A DNA stretch of 64,000 nt from Batkoa obscura (GCA_030770535.1 JASVEC010000040.1:248001-312000), one strand, 5' to 3'. Shown: positions 11,445 through 23,224, numbered from the stretch's first letter. Notes: a model not told the origin generated them from the letters alone. Made by a program: numbers and translations.

Positions 11445-12326
11445 TTAAAAAACATATATTAAAACTAAATACCCAAATAACGCCAATGTTAAACAAAACA
11501 TGGTAACAATAATCATAGTAACAGACAAAAACCCTAACGCTAACTCAGACGGTCTTCTTTTTCTATGGTCTGCATTAGGCGGTAAAGCATAGACCGACGA
11601 AATAAGCCAAAGGGGTGGTACAACAAAGCCAAGAATAAAGAATATTAAAGCTGGCGAAGTTAAACTTAAAGAATCGGTACTAACTGGCTTGTCCAAATAA
11701 GCTTCTTTTGGGATCTCTAAGTTACCCATTGAATATCTCAAGGCCCTACGAGTTTGAAAGCTGGTGTCATCATCTCCTTTAACAATCCTCAGAACATCAT
11801 CTGAATTCGTTCGTCTTGGGGTATTGAAGGATTGATTATTAAGCATCGGATTTCTACCCATTGAACTTCGATTGATTGGCGAAAACAGAGGGCTGTTAAA
11901 AATGGTTGATTCTTCTTTTGGGGTTAATGGTGGTTTATTTAAGGGGCTTGTCAAACCATTTGTTTTTAATATTGGTTTAACCTTTTGAGTCAATTCACCT
12001 GGGTTACTATTTGTTGTCATACGCTTGTTCTTAAATGTTTCTGATACTGCATCGGCCCAAGATATACTCTGTCGATTTGCTCGAGGGTTTGAAGAGTTCG
12101 TTGAATTTGAGTTTGTTTTTCCATTATTAGTGTTCAAACTCAATTCTTTAGATACGGACCTCCTTTCTAATAATGTGTTGGTTTTTGGTGTTGTGTTTTT
12201 AACTAGCAGCTGCTCTCTTATGCTTGAAGAGGGCTTGTCTTTTAACTCCTTCTCTTTGTTCCTTTGTATTTCTACCAAATCAGCCAACTCTTTCAATATC
12301 AAAGTAGGTGATTTTTTATAAAACAT
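11445..12326 (-). CDS. Ser/Asn-rich protein with two C-terminal membrane helices
   Basis: A 293-residue single-exon ORF starting at the ATG at 12326; an in-frame stop lies 12 bases upstream (a TTG in between is a less likely start). The first 220 residues are polar and low-complexity, rich in Ser, Asn, Thr and Pro, with several SP/TP sites (phosphorylation-prone) and the block RQSISWADAV. The last 70 residues contain two hydrophobic helices (LIFFILGFVVPPLWLISSVY and FLSVTMIIVTMFCLTLALFG) joined by the basic loop DHRKRRPSEL, ending at YVF. The layout suggests a tail-anchored hairpin with a long cytosolic regulatory region. I do not recognise a named family. Confidence 0.75.
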   Translation of the reverse strand: MFYKKSPTLILKELADLVEIQRNKEKELKDKPSSSIREQLLVKNTTPKTNTLLERRSVSKELSLNTNNGKTNSNSTNSSNPRANRQSISWADAVSETFKNKRMTTNSNPGELTQKVKPILKTNGLTSPLNKPPLTPKEESTIFNSPLFSPINRSSMGRNPMLNNQSFNTPRRTNSDDVLRIVKGDDDTSFQTRRALRYSMGNLEIPKEAYLDKPVSTDSLSLTSPALIFFILGFVVPPLWLISSVYALPPNADHRKRRPSELALGFLSVTMIIVTMFCLTLALFGYLVLIYVF

Positions 12327-13131
12327 ATTATACAATTAATTAAACGACATGACTTTTAATTTTTTATTAAAAATTTTGTACATTTATTATTTTTATTAGT
12401 AAATTAAATTTCCTGAAAATCACAAACAAAGTTTAATTAAATTATGAAATCTATTTTTGGAGACATCTAATTTTTTCACAATTTAATTTTAATGCAAACA
12501 ATTTTCAAAAGCCAAACAAAAAGTTATCAGTTGATTTACTATTAGATAGTTAATAAAATAGTATTGTAATTATACTTTATTATAATAAATGATTTTACAT
12601 ATAAATATAGTAGTTCAATTTTTAAAAAAGGACTACTACCTACTAAGTTTCTATTTATATTATTATTAATAAATAACCTGTATTTTATTTTAATCTTATC
12701 TATACGATTTAGGCTTAATGGAGTTTTTATTTTTTTTATTTTTTGTGCTCACTTTTTAATTAAATTTTTAAATAAAATTTATATAAAGTTAAGAATAATT
12801 TATTTTTTTTAAATAACCTTAAGAATTTTTCAAACATTTCAAGTTCATGGTTCCACTTGACATTAGCAATGTATTATGTATATTATACAGCATACAAAGT
12901 AAAACCCATTTCAGTACCATCCAATAAAAATAAGTATACATCCTTATCCACCAATGACATCTTAAACAAGGCATAAATTGATATATCTTTAATGTCATTT
13001 CATTTGATTATGTATCTATTAATATGAAAAAATTAATGCGCTAAAAGCTTAAAAGTTTAAACTAGCTTTTCATTTTTTATTAATAAATTACCTTTCTTCC
13101 TTTTTTAACTATTGATTTAGTCTGATGTATA
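12327..13131. other. Divergent intergenic region
   Basis: About 800 bp shared promoter region between the two-TM protein (minus) and the Zn2Cys6 factor (plus). No other feature seen. Confidence 0.5.
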
Positions 13132-13165
13132 ATGTCAGAGCAGAAATTAGCTTTACAAAGTTGTG
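13124..13165 (+). promoter_or_regulatory. Short overlapping upstream ORF of the Zn2Cys6 gene
   Basis: An ATG eight bases before the main start opens a 13-codon reading frame that overlaps the main CDS in another frame and ends at TGA. It could dampen translation of the regulator, or be bypassed if transcription starts downstream. Confidence 0.3.
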
Positions 13166-14898
13166 ATCAATGTAACAAAAGAAGAGTGAGATGCAGTAAG
13201 ACATTACCCAGTTGTACCAACTGTATCCGTAGGGAAGACGCATGTACCTACTTACGTAAACTTAAAACAGAATCTTATCTTACAGATAAACCTTACCTCG
13301 CAGAACGTATAACTGTGTTCAGAAATTCAAAGAGGAGAGGGCCGAAAACAAAGAATAAAAATGCTTTAATAAAAATGGACTCTATCATCAAAGAAACAAT
13401 TTCAAAGATACCCTATATAGTATTACAAAATAAAGAGGATGATTGGCATCATTTGGCTTATCGTTTAACACTTGGTACCCCAGATAGAAACCTTCTAAAT
13501 TTTTTAATCGTTGCTTTTGATTTTCCATTGCTATCAAATAAACTTACTCATTGGAGCAAGGCTTTTATTAGTGTTATGAACGAAGTTAATCCTTGGGCTC
13601 AACGTATTATTCTTCCTCAAGCTGTTTCTTTTTTACCTATTATTGATGAGGTTCAATTATCAAATATATTAAATAACGCTGTCAATAACTATTTTGAATA
13701 TGTCAACCCTATCATTCCACTATTTACACGTAGTGGGTTTGGAAGCAAACCTCGTTCCCAAATTCTTCTGTTGGCTATTTGGGTCACTGGGCTTTCCATT
13801 GATCAGCATATACCTATAATAAAAGAAATAAGAAACTTTTTACTACACAGGTTTACATTGGAGTTACGCAAAAGTTATTCACATCCTACAGTAGATATCT
13901 TACAAGCTTACATTATTTCGATTAGTTGGAGGCTTGGTTATAGAGGAAAGCCTACTAATACTTCAATACTCTGTTGTATACCAATTCATCTACTACATTC
14001 TTTAGGATTACATCAAAACCCACCAAATTTTTTATTTTCACGCCATGAGTTAATCGAACGACGTCTACTTTATAGTGGTCTAATATTTTTGGATTCTAAT
14101 TGGGCATCTGGAAATAATACGCCTTGTATTGTGAATATGGATCACGCAGAAACTTATGGGGATGAAATCAAACCACACGAGATTAAGTTTATTTTAAGAT
14201 CTAGTAAATCAGCTGAAGAAGCAGTTTATGATATAACTTTAATTAGTATAAGTAAATGTAATTACATTGATTGTACCATATTACAGGCCATGCGAGTATT
14301 GCGGCATAGAATCCATGTAAAAACAATTGAAAGCAAAGAGTTGTTGGAAGAGGTAAGAGGCTTACAATTTAAATGCCGTACCCTTTTCCTTGGGTTTATA
14401 CGAAGTATGCATGATTTAAAAAAGGTTCTTTTAGAATATTACAAAGAGGTAGATAAGGTTAGCCCTTTATTTGAACGCGCTATTCTATCTCTAAACATGC
14501 GCTTTCGTATTGTGTTTCGAGATATAACCGCTTTGTTACTTCATCTAAGACCAGACTTGGATGGCTTACCTTCAAGGCATACAGCAGAGTGTGAAGGTTC
14601 ACCGTTTATTGCGGAAGCCGTGGAAGCGGCTTCCCAAGTGGCCCCTATTGAAAATGAGTTTGGTTTAATGCCTTACCATGCCAGCCGACCTTCTCATCTT
14701 GGAAAAACGTTAATTATGTTGATTAAGCTAAAACATTTGTATAGAGGCCCAATAGATATAAAGAAACAGATTGATACTATTTTGGAAAGGATGGCAATTT
14801 TAAAAACTGTTCATTCTTGGTCGTCTCAGGTTACGTTTAATCTATATTTGGCAGATAAATTCAATGGTCAGACGACGAGTGGTAGGGCTCAGCTGTAA
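13132..14898 (+). CDS. Zn2Cys6 fungal transcription factor
   Basis: Intronless, 588 residues. Residues 11-38 form a perfect binuclear zinc cluster: Cys11, 14, 21, 28, 31, 38 with spacing C-x2-C-x6-C-x6-C-x2-C-x6-C (CDQCNKRRVRCSK...). A basic linker (RNSKRRGPKTKNK) follows near residue 70. The middle region (about residues 180-370) resembles the fungal-specific transcription factor domain, including the block around LLHSLGLHQNPP and ELIERRLLYSGLIFLDSNWA, typical of the helix pair after the zinc cluster. It is presumably a nuclear DNA-binding regulator. The target genes cannot be inferred; its neighbours are not an obvious metabolic cluster. Confidence 0.92.
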   Translation: MSEQKLALQSCDQCNKRRVRCSKTLPSCTNCIRREDACTYLRKLKTESYLTDKPYLAERITVFRNSKRRGPKTKNKNALIKMDSIIKETISKIPYIVLQNKEDDWHHLAYRLTLGTPDRNLLNFLIVAFDFPLLSNKLTHWSKAFISVMNEVNPWAQRIILPQAVSFLPIIDEVQLSNILNNAVNNYFEYVNPIIPLFTRSGFGSKPRSQILLLAIWVTGLSIDQHIPIIKEIRNFLLHRFTLELRKSYSHPTVDILQAYIISISWRLGYRGKPTNTSILCCIPIHLLHSLGLHQNPPNFLFSRHELIERRLLYSGLIFLDSNWASGNNTPCIVNMDHAETYGDEIKPHEIKFILRSSKSAEEAVYDITLISISKCNYIDCTILQAMRVLRHRIHVKTIESKELLEEVRGLQFKCRTLFLGFIRSMHDLKKVLLEYYKEVDKVSPLFERAILSLNMRFRIVFRDITALLLHLRPDLDGLPSRHTAECEGSPFIAEAVEAASQVAPIENEFGLMPYHASRPSHLGKTLIMLIKLKHLYRGPIDIKKQIDTILERMAILKTVHSWSSQVTFNLYLADKFNGQTTSGRAQL

Positions 14899-15816
14899 AG
14901 AAAGTGGATGGATAGTCGAAAAAATATTTATTTATATTTAGCAAATTTTAGGTGTTTTAACTTCATTTTAATTGCCATACTTGGTTTTCTTAGTAGCATT
15001 GTAATAATTTATCTTATAATAATAAAAATTGTAATATTTTTGTAATTGAAGTATGTTTTATAGTATTTGTGACTTGTTTTATTAACTAGGCTGTTATGAA
15101 TGCAGTTTACTATTAAAGTATCATTCGTTTTTTTTATTTTTAAAATTGACATTTTGGCTAAATAGAAATTATTGTTGAGATTATTCTGATTCTTATCTTA
15201 CTACAGTATTTAGAATCTGGTTTCTATTATTATTAGATCAAGTAAATGTATTGCTTCTAATTTGTAATATTCATCATTTATGAAACTGTTAAGTTTAATT
15301 TATGATCCTAGATATTTGCTATAAGATAGTTACTATTATTATGTTATTTAACCATGAACTTTGAATATTAATTTCAAAACTCTATCCTAAATTTTTTACT
15401 TTAAACTACTACAATATAAATGTTAGTAACTTTACTATTAATATATATTTTTAATTAAATTGAATATCAAAATATCAAAATGGTACAAACAGCTTATTTT
15501 TAGAATTATATAGTATGCTATTTCAATTTAAAACTTCAAACAGGCTAATTAAAAAATAACAATACTCGAAACTTGAATTAACTAATTTATATATAATTAG
15601 AGCTTAACAAAGGTATACAAGTCATAGCTCAGTATAAACTTTCAAATAGTTAAGTGGTTTTGTTATTTCTATATTTAAATACTTTAAATTCTAATTTCAT
15701 TGTATAATCATTCTTTTATTAGTAAAACTTCCTTTGTATCGTCTTTTTACCAGAAATACTACAATTATTGATGTTGTTTGTTTTAAATAACTCGATTATT
15801 AAACTCAAGTTAATAA
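14899..15816. other. Convergent intergenic, no gene seen
   Basis: About 920 bp of AT-rich DNA between the 3' ends of the Zn2Cys6 factor and the F-box gene. No structure recognised. Confidence 0.5.
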
Positions 15817-17344
15817 TTAAGTAGAAGGATATGACCTGACCTTTGAAAAATAAAAGGGTTTAAATTGTTTCAATGAATAAGTGGTCAAATCCGAATAAAA
15901 CAAGGAGGAATATTCGATCCAATTTAACTTATTATGTTTCCCACGAGATGTTGATTTCAGTTCCAAATTAAGCATAAATTCCATATTAGGACGATGCCTA
16001 CCAGTGACCTGAGCATCTATTCCTTGTTTTGTTAGCTGAAAATTTCCATAAAATAAGTCCTCATAACAAGATTCTTTCTTCATATTTGGTACCACTTGGC
16101 TGGGCTCATCCGTAGTTAATCTCTTGATACAAGTGCCATCTGGAAAGAATCTAAGGTATCTATAATAAGTAACCATATGAATTGGACGATTAAAACTAGA
16201 TTCTGATATCCCTTGTCTTATATAATAACAAGTAGAAATATAGATGCCATCAAATCGTATTCTTGGATATTCAATTAAAAAGAAACGCCATTGATTTTTA
16301 AAGTGTTGTTGAACGTATTGCTCCACTGGTATCAGCTCATTCTTCATAAAATCAATGTATAGTTGAGTATTTGGATTGTAGAGCTTTTTACTATATTCAT
16401 ACCAGAGATATTTGTCTCGGCTTAAAAATAAGCCCTTAATACATGTGGATGAGAAACTTCCTATACTATGTAAATCTTTACTCATAGCCATCCCCAATAT
16501 TTTGGTTAAAATAGGATCTGGTAGTGTACTCAAACAATGTTCTACGGTAGGATCTGCAGGTTTAAATAAAATTGGTCGATGTTCATTATCTTTATTTCCT
16601 TGCTTTTCCTGAGTTAGGGTTAGTCTATCAGTATTTTCAACTAACCCTTCCACCCCTTCTTTTTTTTTTGCATTTTTTAAAATGTTTTTAATCTCATGAT
16701 ACATTGGATCCAATTTCTTCCAATCAATTTTGCTTTTACTATTTTCTTTCGTCATTTGTGTACTAGACACATAATCTGAAGTCATATGGATCTTCTTAAT
16801 AAATTCAAAGTCTTCCGTGGCACCACTAAAAGGGGAAATTTGATTACCATCCATCCGTTCTTTTTCTTTAGTACTTAAACTTTGGTAATAGGTTCTATAG
16901 CTTAAATCAACATCTGGATCAATTTTAAACGCTTTTCTATAATAATTTAACGCTTTTTTGATTAATTAATGGTGTTTTTTAGATATAAATATTATCTTTA
17001 CCCTCCCCAAGCTTTCCTTGTTTCTCCATAATAATCGCTTCTTTATACACTTTTAAACCTAATCCATGCCTTTCTGTAACACTTAATTTTGTCCAATCTT
17101 TTAATAAATCACTATCTATCAATTCTTCTCCACTAACTTGTTTTAAGTTGTTTATTTCACTATAGTAACTACCTTCCCCTTTTTTGATCCCCTCGTTTAA
17201 CATCTTAGAACTACCAACTTGATCCGCATTGCCCTCGCCTTCATTAGAATCCTCACTATGTTGCTTCTTTAATTTTACTTCCTGTAACCATTTATTTCTA
17301 AATTCTTCCAAGTCTTTATCTAAATTATTATCTTGAGAAGCCAT
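15817..17344 (-). CDS. HRT3: F-box protein of the Hrt3/FBXO9 family
   Basis: Two exons, 17002-17344 and 15817-16952, separated by a 49-nt intron, give 492 residues starting MASQDN. The N-terminus has the FRNKWLQE element. A short TPR-like repeat spans the splice site (VYKEAIIMEKQGKLGE then ALNYYRKAFKIDPDVDLSYR). An F-box follows (LSTLPDPILTKILGMA...), then the C-terminal Hrt3/FBXO9 domain with RFDGIYISTCYYIRQG, YYRYLRFFPDGTCI, LTTDEPSQVVP, and the end PFYFSKVRSY. The protein should be the substrate receptor of an SCF ubiquitin ligase; in animals FBXO9 acts on Tel2/Tti1. The first exon is essential to complete the TPR. Confidence 0.92.
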
Positions 17345-17846
17345 TGTAATAATGCAAGTATAAAAAGAATTTTTTAACGTAGGGACGCTTTTTATTGTGA
17401 CTGTTGAGAACTGCGAATATTTTAAAAGTTGAGGATCAATCAATTAGCTTTTTTCCGGGTAATTTAGAATCGTCAGAAAAGAATTAAAGTTACGCCTATT
17501 TTCGTAAGAATTGATATTAGTAATCCAATTTTTGCTTAAATAAGTTTTATACCTTATTTAAAGTGAGTTATTTGGACATAAGAATAGTATTATCAATAAT
17601 AACTTGATTTGTTTTTGGGATTTTATTACATGTCAGTAATATGAAGAGTTGGGCATATTTTTGCTTAAATTATCGAGTAAAAATTAGCTATTTTATGCTT
17701 ATAAAGTGAGCAAATAGTTCAAAGGAGAACGAAAGCACACTCCTATTTTTAATTTCATTACTAAAATAAAATTTTAAACAAGTGTAAGATGAAATTAATT
17801 TGAAAATTGAATTCCTTTTTTAATTTTTAAAATATAGTTGAAAAAA
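17345..17846. other. Divergent promoter region HRT3 / mitochondrial thioredoxin
   Basis: About 500 bp between two genes transcribed away from each other. No distinct motif could be assigned. Confidence 0.5.
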
Positions 17847-18465
17847 ATGTTAGGGTTAAATAAAGGTAAATAAAACAGATAATCACTATCATAAAATCAT
17901 TTAATGTAGTCTATTTATTATATTAGTCTCTCACTTAAGACCAATTTCATTCAATGTTAGTAAAATTACTCAACGATACTTTCACCAAAGTATACTTGCC
18001 AGAGAAGAAGTTAAAAGTTTAATTCTCAAAGCCAATGACTACAAAAGTTTTAAAGAAATATTAAAGACATCCGATAAACCAGTCATCGTTGATTTTTATG
18101 CTTCGTAAGGATTTTATCGATTCAAAAAAAGTAATACATTTAATTTTGATTTTGATTTCATTAGTTGGTGTGGACCATGTAAATTGCTTACACCAAAATT
18201 AGAAGAAGCTATTAATCAATATAATCAATTTCAATTGGTTAAAGTTAATATTGATCAAGTTTCGGAGGCTGCTGTTGAATATAAAGTAATTGTTTTATTT
18301 TTTTAGATAGAATTGTATGGTGCATTTATTAATTAATTTAAGGTATCTTCAGTACCGACAGTAGTTGCTTTTAATAAAGGAGAAACAGTGGATAGTTTTA
18401 TTGGATTCCAAAACACACCAGGCATTTTAAAGTTTTTTGATGCGGTCAAAGGAAAGATTGAATAA
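17847..18465 (+). CDS. TRX3: Mitochondrial thioredoxin, four exons
   Basis: Exons 17847-17865, 17927-18104, 18165-18285 and 18343-18465 give 146 residues with consistent phases. The first ~45 residues (MLGLNKVSHLRPISF..., then KITQRYFHQSILA) are basic, hydroxylated and lack acids, as expected of a mitochondrial presequence. The fold follows: VIVDFYASWCGPCK (redox pair Cys-Gly-Pro-Cys), KVNIDQ, and the cis-Pro loop VSSVPTVVAFNKGE. The product is a matrix dithiol-disulfide reductase, fed by thioredoxin reductase. Yeast Trx3 is the closest functional model; the symbol is by analogy. Exon 1 is only 19 nt. At least four decayed copies follow downstream on the same strand. Confidence 0.92.
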
Positions 18466-19079
18466 GATAAAATTGAAATTTAGAAAGTATAGATTTACTA
18501 TATTACATTGATACTTTATTATTTTTATAATCAATTTATTTCGTTTTAAAGAGAGTTTAATAATTTAAGTAATAAAGCTATTTAATTTTTTATTAAATGT
18601 AGAAGATAACGAATTTATATAAACTATACAATAAATTTTATCAGTATTTAAAATAATAGACAAGCCTATTATGCTTTTCTATTCAATCCTATTTTTTTAT
18701 CAGTTAAATGAATTTGACCAAGTTACCAATTTCTTAAAATTCAATATTTGATCCGTTATTTAACATCTATGTCCCATCCCTTCCTTATTTTATCAAAATA
18801 AGCTTATGAAAGTGAATCATTAAATGAAATTAATCTGCTGTCAACTCTTTCTTTTTACTAAAAATTCAAATCTAATAAATTTAAAATATTGAAATAAAAT
18901 CAAAATATAATAAAATACAAAACAGTGATCATAAAACTTATTGATGACATAAACCTAAAAAATAGTAGTTTTTGAATAAAGCAATTTTAATGATATTAAT
19001 ATAACTGACCACAGTTCCTTTGATTCAAATAAACATGATAGTACAGATCCCTATGACTTAGTTTCAAGACCAAATGATA

Positions 19080-19518
19080 TTCAAGCCTTCAAGAATCCCT
19101 TAAAGTCAATCAATAGGATACTCATAGTTATATTCAACTCACTATAACCAATCAATAAAATAATTGAACAAATAAAGTACTTAGTTTAATTTGATTTTTT
19201 AAATGATGCCACCAAACCAATACACTTACATCAATTGGAAAATCAACTGCTCAAGACAGCGATACCTTTCACCTTGTTACTGTTGATAATAATCAAGTTT
19301 CTGAAGTTGTCAAGGAATATAATGTAAGTTATCGATTTTATGATATAAATTTCAGCTAATTGTCAATGATTTAATTTAAAGTATTAACAATGATAGTAAT
19401 GGTTTTTAATGAAGGTGAGAGAGTAGGTAGAATTATTAGAGAAGCAACTAGGCTACATTTTTATCATCTTTTTACAAATATTTGATAGCATCAGAAAAGA
19501 GAAAGCTTCAAATGAATA
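19080..19518 (+). pseudogene. Thioredoxin relic A
   Basis: Degraded copy of the neighbouring thioredoxin gene. A segment like FKNPLKSINRILIVIF matches the region before the active site. A later segment (NNQVSEVVKEYN) matches exon 3 up to its donor GTAAG. After an intron-like stretch, a piece like TMIVMVFNEGERVGR matches exon 4, ending in a TGAATAAG tail like the functional gene. The active-site exon is not readable. Retention of the intron points to DNA duplication, not retrocopying. Confidence 0.7.
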
Positions 19519-20484
19519 AGCGACATTATATTATTATAACACATTAGTATTTTTACTTTAATTAGTTATATTATTTTGTAAAGGAATTTATTTTATATAA
19601 TATATAATGCTAATAACTGAGTTTATGTTAAAAATTTATTAGTACTTTATTATATAAAATAAAAAGATAAAATTATTATGGTCAAGATATTAGATATATT
19701 TAAGATAACTAAAATCATAAATGCCCTTTTCCGATTTGATTGATAAAATTATGAAGTTTATATGAATTATTTGAAACTAAATAAGAGGTTGATTATTTAC
19801 ATGTCATTTATTCTTATACCATTTACAATAAAAACAAAAAACAAAAAAATTTTAACCAAGTATGTGCATAGAACTTTAAAGTTCCTATCTTAATATTTCA
19901 TATACTGAGTCAATATGGCTTCAATAACAATAGGCTTCAATCGTTATTTATTTTATTTTGTTTGTATCATTTATTTCTAGATTGGAACAACAGCTTAAAA
20001 ATATTTAAAAGGGATTTCTTCTATCTACTATATTCAATTTAACAATATTGAAAACTTTGCATTTGATGTTACTCAAAACATATATATATGAAACAGATGC
20101 TTACTTCGTTAATTCAAATTAATAGTAAGAGTAAATCAGAGTAAAAACAAGCCTATTTATCATTAATTTAATATGCCTGAACTATAGAAAATTCTATAAG
20201 TCAGACTATTAAATTTCTCTAATTTGATATTCATTATGCTAGATAATAATTATTATATTACTAGGTTTAAAGTAATTTGGAGGTTAATAAAATAAATCAA
20301 TGCTATATTAATACCTTATTCACCAAAAAACTATATAAAAATAGACTATTAAGTGAATTTAGCTTAAAGATTAGTCAGTTAAAGCTTTAAAAATTTAATT
20401 AAGTTGCAAATACGATAAGATTAACCAAAAGTATAATAAATTAAATAATGAGCCATAATATAGATATCAATATAAGTGTAAAAA

Positions 20485-20880
20485 TAGGATACTTTCAATC
20501 AAAGCCAAGCCTATATAACGTCAGTAAACCCACTCACTATTACCTTCATCAAAGTATAATCAATAGAGAAAAATTTGAAAACTACCCATGGATGTAAGGT
20601 AAACTTTTGTCTTTAATATCATCCTATTTGAATGTTAATAACTAATCTCAAGATAGCTTCAGTACCAATAATATCTTCTAGCAATCGAAGACAAGTGTAT
20701 AGTCTTAGTGGGGCTTTATTTACAAATGGGGATGTATTTTTGTGTTTAAGAATTTTACTAACAAATTTCCCATTCAATAACGGCTAAAAGATGGAAAAAG
20801 TGATAAAGTCAAAAAAACACCCCCATACGTTAACACATTTAGTACTTTTAATAATTTTCAAGCTAAAAAAATCAATTTTA
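20485..20880 (+). pseudogene. Thioredoxin relic B, interrupted by a MITE
   Basis: Positions 20485-20570 resemble the presequence exon (…ACGTCAGTAAACCCACTCAC…TTCATCAAAGTATA). Positions 20650-20724 resemble exon 4 (AGCTTCAGTACCAATAATAT, then GTGTATAGTCTTAG). The match is then broken by MITE copy 2 at 20725-20828, and the bases after it again resemble the next part of exon 4, so the MITE seems to have landed in the relic. Confidence 0.55.
20725..20828 (+). repeat. MITE-like element copy 2
   Basis: Forward copy: begins ATGGGGATGTATTTTTGTG, contains TTTAAGAATTTTACTAACAA, ends AAAAACACCCCCAT. Inserted in thioredoxin relic B. Confidence 0.85.
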
Positions 20881-21705
20881 ATTAATATATCGAATAAGTC
20901 TAAAAACATGATCAAGGCATGCAATCTAATTTATCAACATATCAAATAAGATATAAAATTGATCAGTTTCGTTAGTTGAGATCTAAGGTCCATTTATTAA
21001 AAGACAAAATTTACTGCCTTTTTGAACTAATTCTATCAAGTTTATATAAGCTATTCTTGAGTCATAAACATATTGCAAATTGCATGTAAAGATAGATGGA
21101 ATATTAATCAAAGCAGCCTGTTGTATAAAAGTAATAAAGCCTTCAAAATATTTCGCCTTTTATGAAAATATAAGACCTTTTTTTATTTCATCAACACTAC
21201 ATCTGTAATAATATATTTCATTTATTTGTGTCAGTTGTTCCCAAGTTATAAGCCCTACATTTAATAGCATTTTTATTTATATAATATTTGAGGTAAAAAC
21301 TAGTCTCATTGATTTAGATGAATAGTAAGGGCGAATTGTAGTGAAAGTAAGATGACTTTTCATAAATCTAATGCGACTAGACAATATTGGATAACTTGCC
21401 AAATCAGGCTATGTAATTGAAATCATGTGAGATTGGGAATATTGTCAAAATTATTATGCTATTGTTACTATTGAATACACGGAAAGTAATAGCAGGAGAT
21501 GAAAGCTATATTTATAATCTTAATCTCATCAAAAAAGACCTATAAAATTAAATATTAGATATAACCAACTTAAATATAAATCAACTATCCTTTTTAAGAG
21601 TTCCCAATTCGATAAGCATAGAAATGTCTAGATTAAACAAGGATAAAAGAAAATAAATTATAAACATGAGTATGAGTCTTTAACGTAAAATATAAAAAAA
21701 ATAAT

Positions 21706-22243
21706 CGCCTCCCACTTGAAATTAGCCTCACTCAATGTTAGCAAACCTACTCTGTGTTATCTCCACACAGATACATTTAATAGCGGAAAATATGATAATT
21801 GTGTTATTAGAGTATCTAGCTATGAAAACTTCAAAGATCCCTTAAAGGCATACAATAAGGAAGTTTAGTTAATTTTGAACCCGGATAGGAAATCAATATA
21901 GCTAAAACCAAAAACCAAATTCTAACTAAACCATTAAATTCATTAGATGCAATGAAATACTAAAACTAGTTCCATCTATGTTGTATTTTGCTATCAAAGA
22001 AAGTGGCAACTTTAAGCTTATTATAAATAACATTAATCTCATCCATAAGGCTATCATTAAGTATAAAGTAAGCTTTTCTTTTGTATTTTTTTTATTTAAG
22101 TGCTAATTTATGAATTAAGATAACTTTAGTACTGATGATAGTAGCTTTTGAAAATGAAGAATGGGTGTAAATTTTTATAGAGCTTGATTCAAAAAAGAAT
22201 TTGCAAGGTTTTTTTTGGAGAGATTACATGAAAGATTGAATAA
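21706..22243 (+). pseudogene. Thioredoxin relic C
   Basis: The most complete relic. It keeps a presequence-like start (CCTCACTCAATGTTAGCAAA), a stretch like SYENFKDPLKAYNKEV matching the pre-active-site helix, an exon 3-like segment (FKLIINNINLIHKAIIKYK then GTAAGC), and an exon 4-like segment (ITLVLMIVAFENEEWV) closing with ATGAAAGATTGAATAA, nearly the end of the functional gene. Stops and shifts break it in several places. It shares the FKDPLKA/FKNPLKS variant with relic A, suggesting those two descend from one duplicate. Confidence 0.7.
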
Positions 22244-22405
22244 ATAATCTTCAAATATTAAGGGTAGATTATTATTTGTGATGGTATTTTATTTTAATTA
22301 ATTTAGTACTTTATTTGATAAAATGATTAAATTATTTTAGAATACACAGGAAATCAATTCCTGTATAATTTATAACATATACAAGCACTTGTAGTAAAGA
22401 ATAAG

Positions 22406-22513
22406 ATATGGGAGTGTTTTTTTTTGACTTCATTATTTTTTCCATTTTTTAAGCGCTATTTAAGCAGAAAATTTGTTATTAAAATTCTTAAACACAAAAA
22501 TACATCCCCATAT
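22406..22513 (-). repeat. MITE-like element copy 3
   Basis: Reverse copy from ATATGGGAGTG to ACATCCCCATAT. Nearly identical to copy 4 in inverted orientation, including the private variants TTAATAACAAATTTTCTGC (as read on the other strand). Confidence 0.9.
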
Positions 22514-23036
22514 CACATTTACTTTAATGTCTTTCTGTTATTCTTCAAATGAAATTTAAAAGATAAAACCTCTTGTCTTCAAGTTGATTTATTTACTTAT
22601 TGTTATGGTGACAAATATTTTAAAAATTCATTTGATAGTCATTCAATGGGACTATTTGTCACCCACTCACCCTTTCTATCTCTAAACAAACAACTTTTAA
22701 GTGAGAAGAAACAATGGTTTTAATATGTTTTACTTATAAACCTCATGAGAATGATTTAATCATTTAATGAGGATGATAATTGTGAACTCAAGTATATTAC
22801 AAAAAAATTCACTCATAGTTTAAACAAAGAAATAATAAATAATACTATAAAAGTTTATAACCTAAACTGCAAAGGTGTTGATTTATTTATTTCAATAATG
22901 TTGATTTATTTAACAATAATTGTTGATAAACAATCTTTTGAGAATAATTAATTTAAAGTAATATATATAAAGTGGTATACAGGTAAAATATTGAGATTTA
23001 GATGACATTTAGAATATCAGATGGTTTTTGTGAAGT

Positions 23037-23141
23037 ATATGGGGATGTATTTTTATGTTTAAGAATTTTAATAACAAATTTTCTGCTTAAATAGCGCTTA
23101 AAAAATGGAAAAAATAATGAGTCAAAAAAACACTCCCATAT
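23037..23141 (+). repeat. MITE-like element copy 4
   Basis: Forward copy from ATATGGGGATG to CACTCCCATAT. Inverted partner of copy 3, about 520 bp away. Confidence 0.9.
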
Positions 23142-23224
23142 GTTTTTAAAAATGGTTTTAATAGACCATTTAATGATGAATATGATAAAGAAAAATCACA
23201 CTGGACAGGGGAATATAGATGATT

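Noticed and set aside
16855-17443. A separate small gene for the N-terminal part of the Hrt3-like protein
   Set aside because: A 49-nt intron joins both parts in phase and completes the TPR-like repeat expected of FBXO9/Hrt3.
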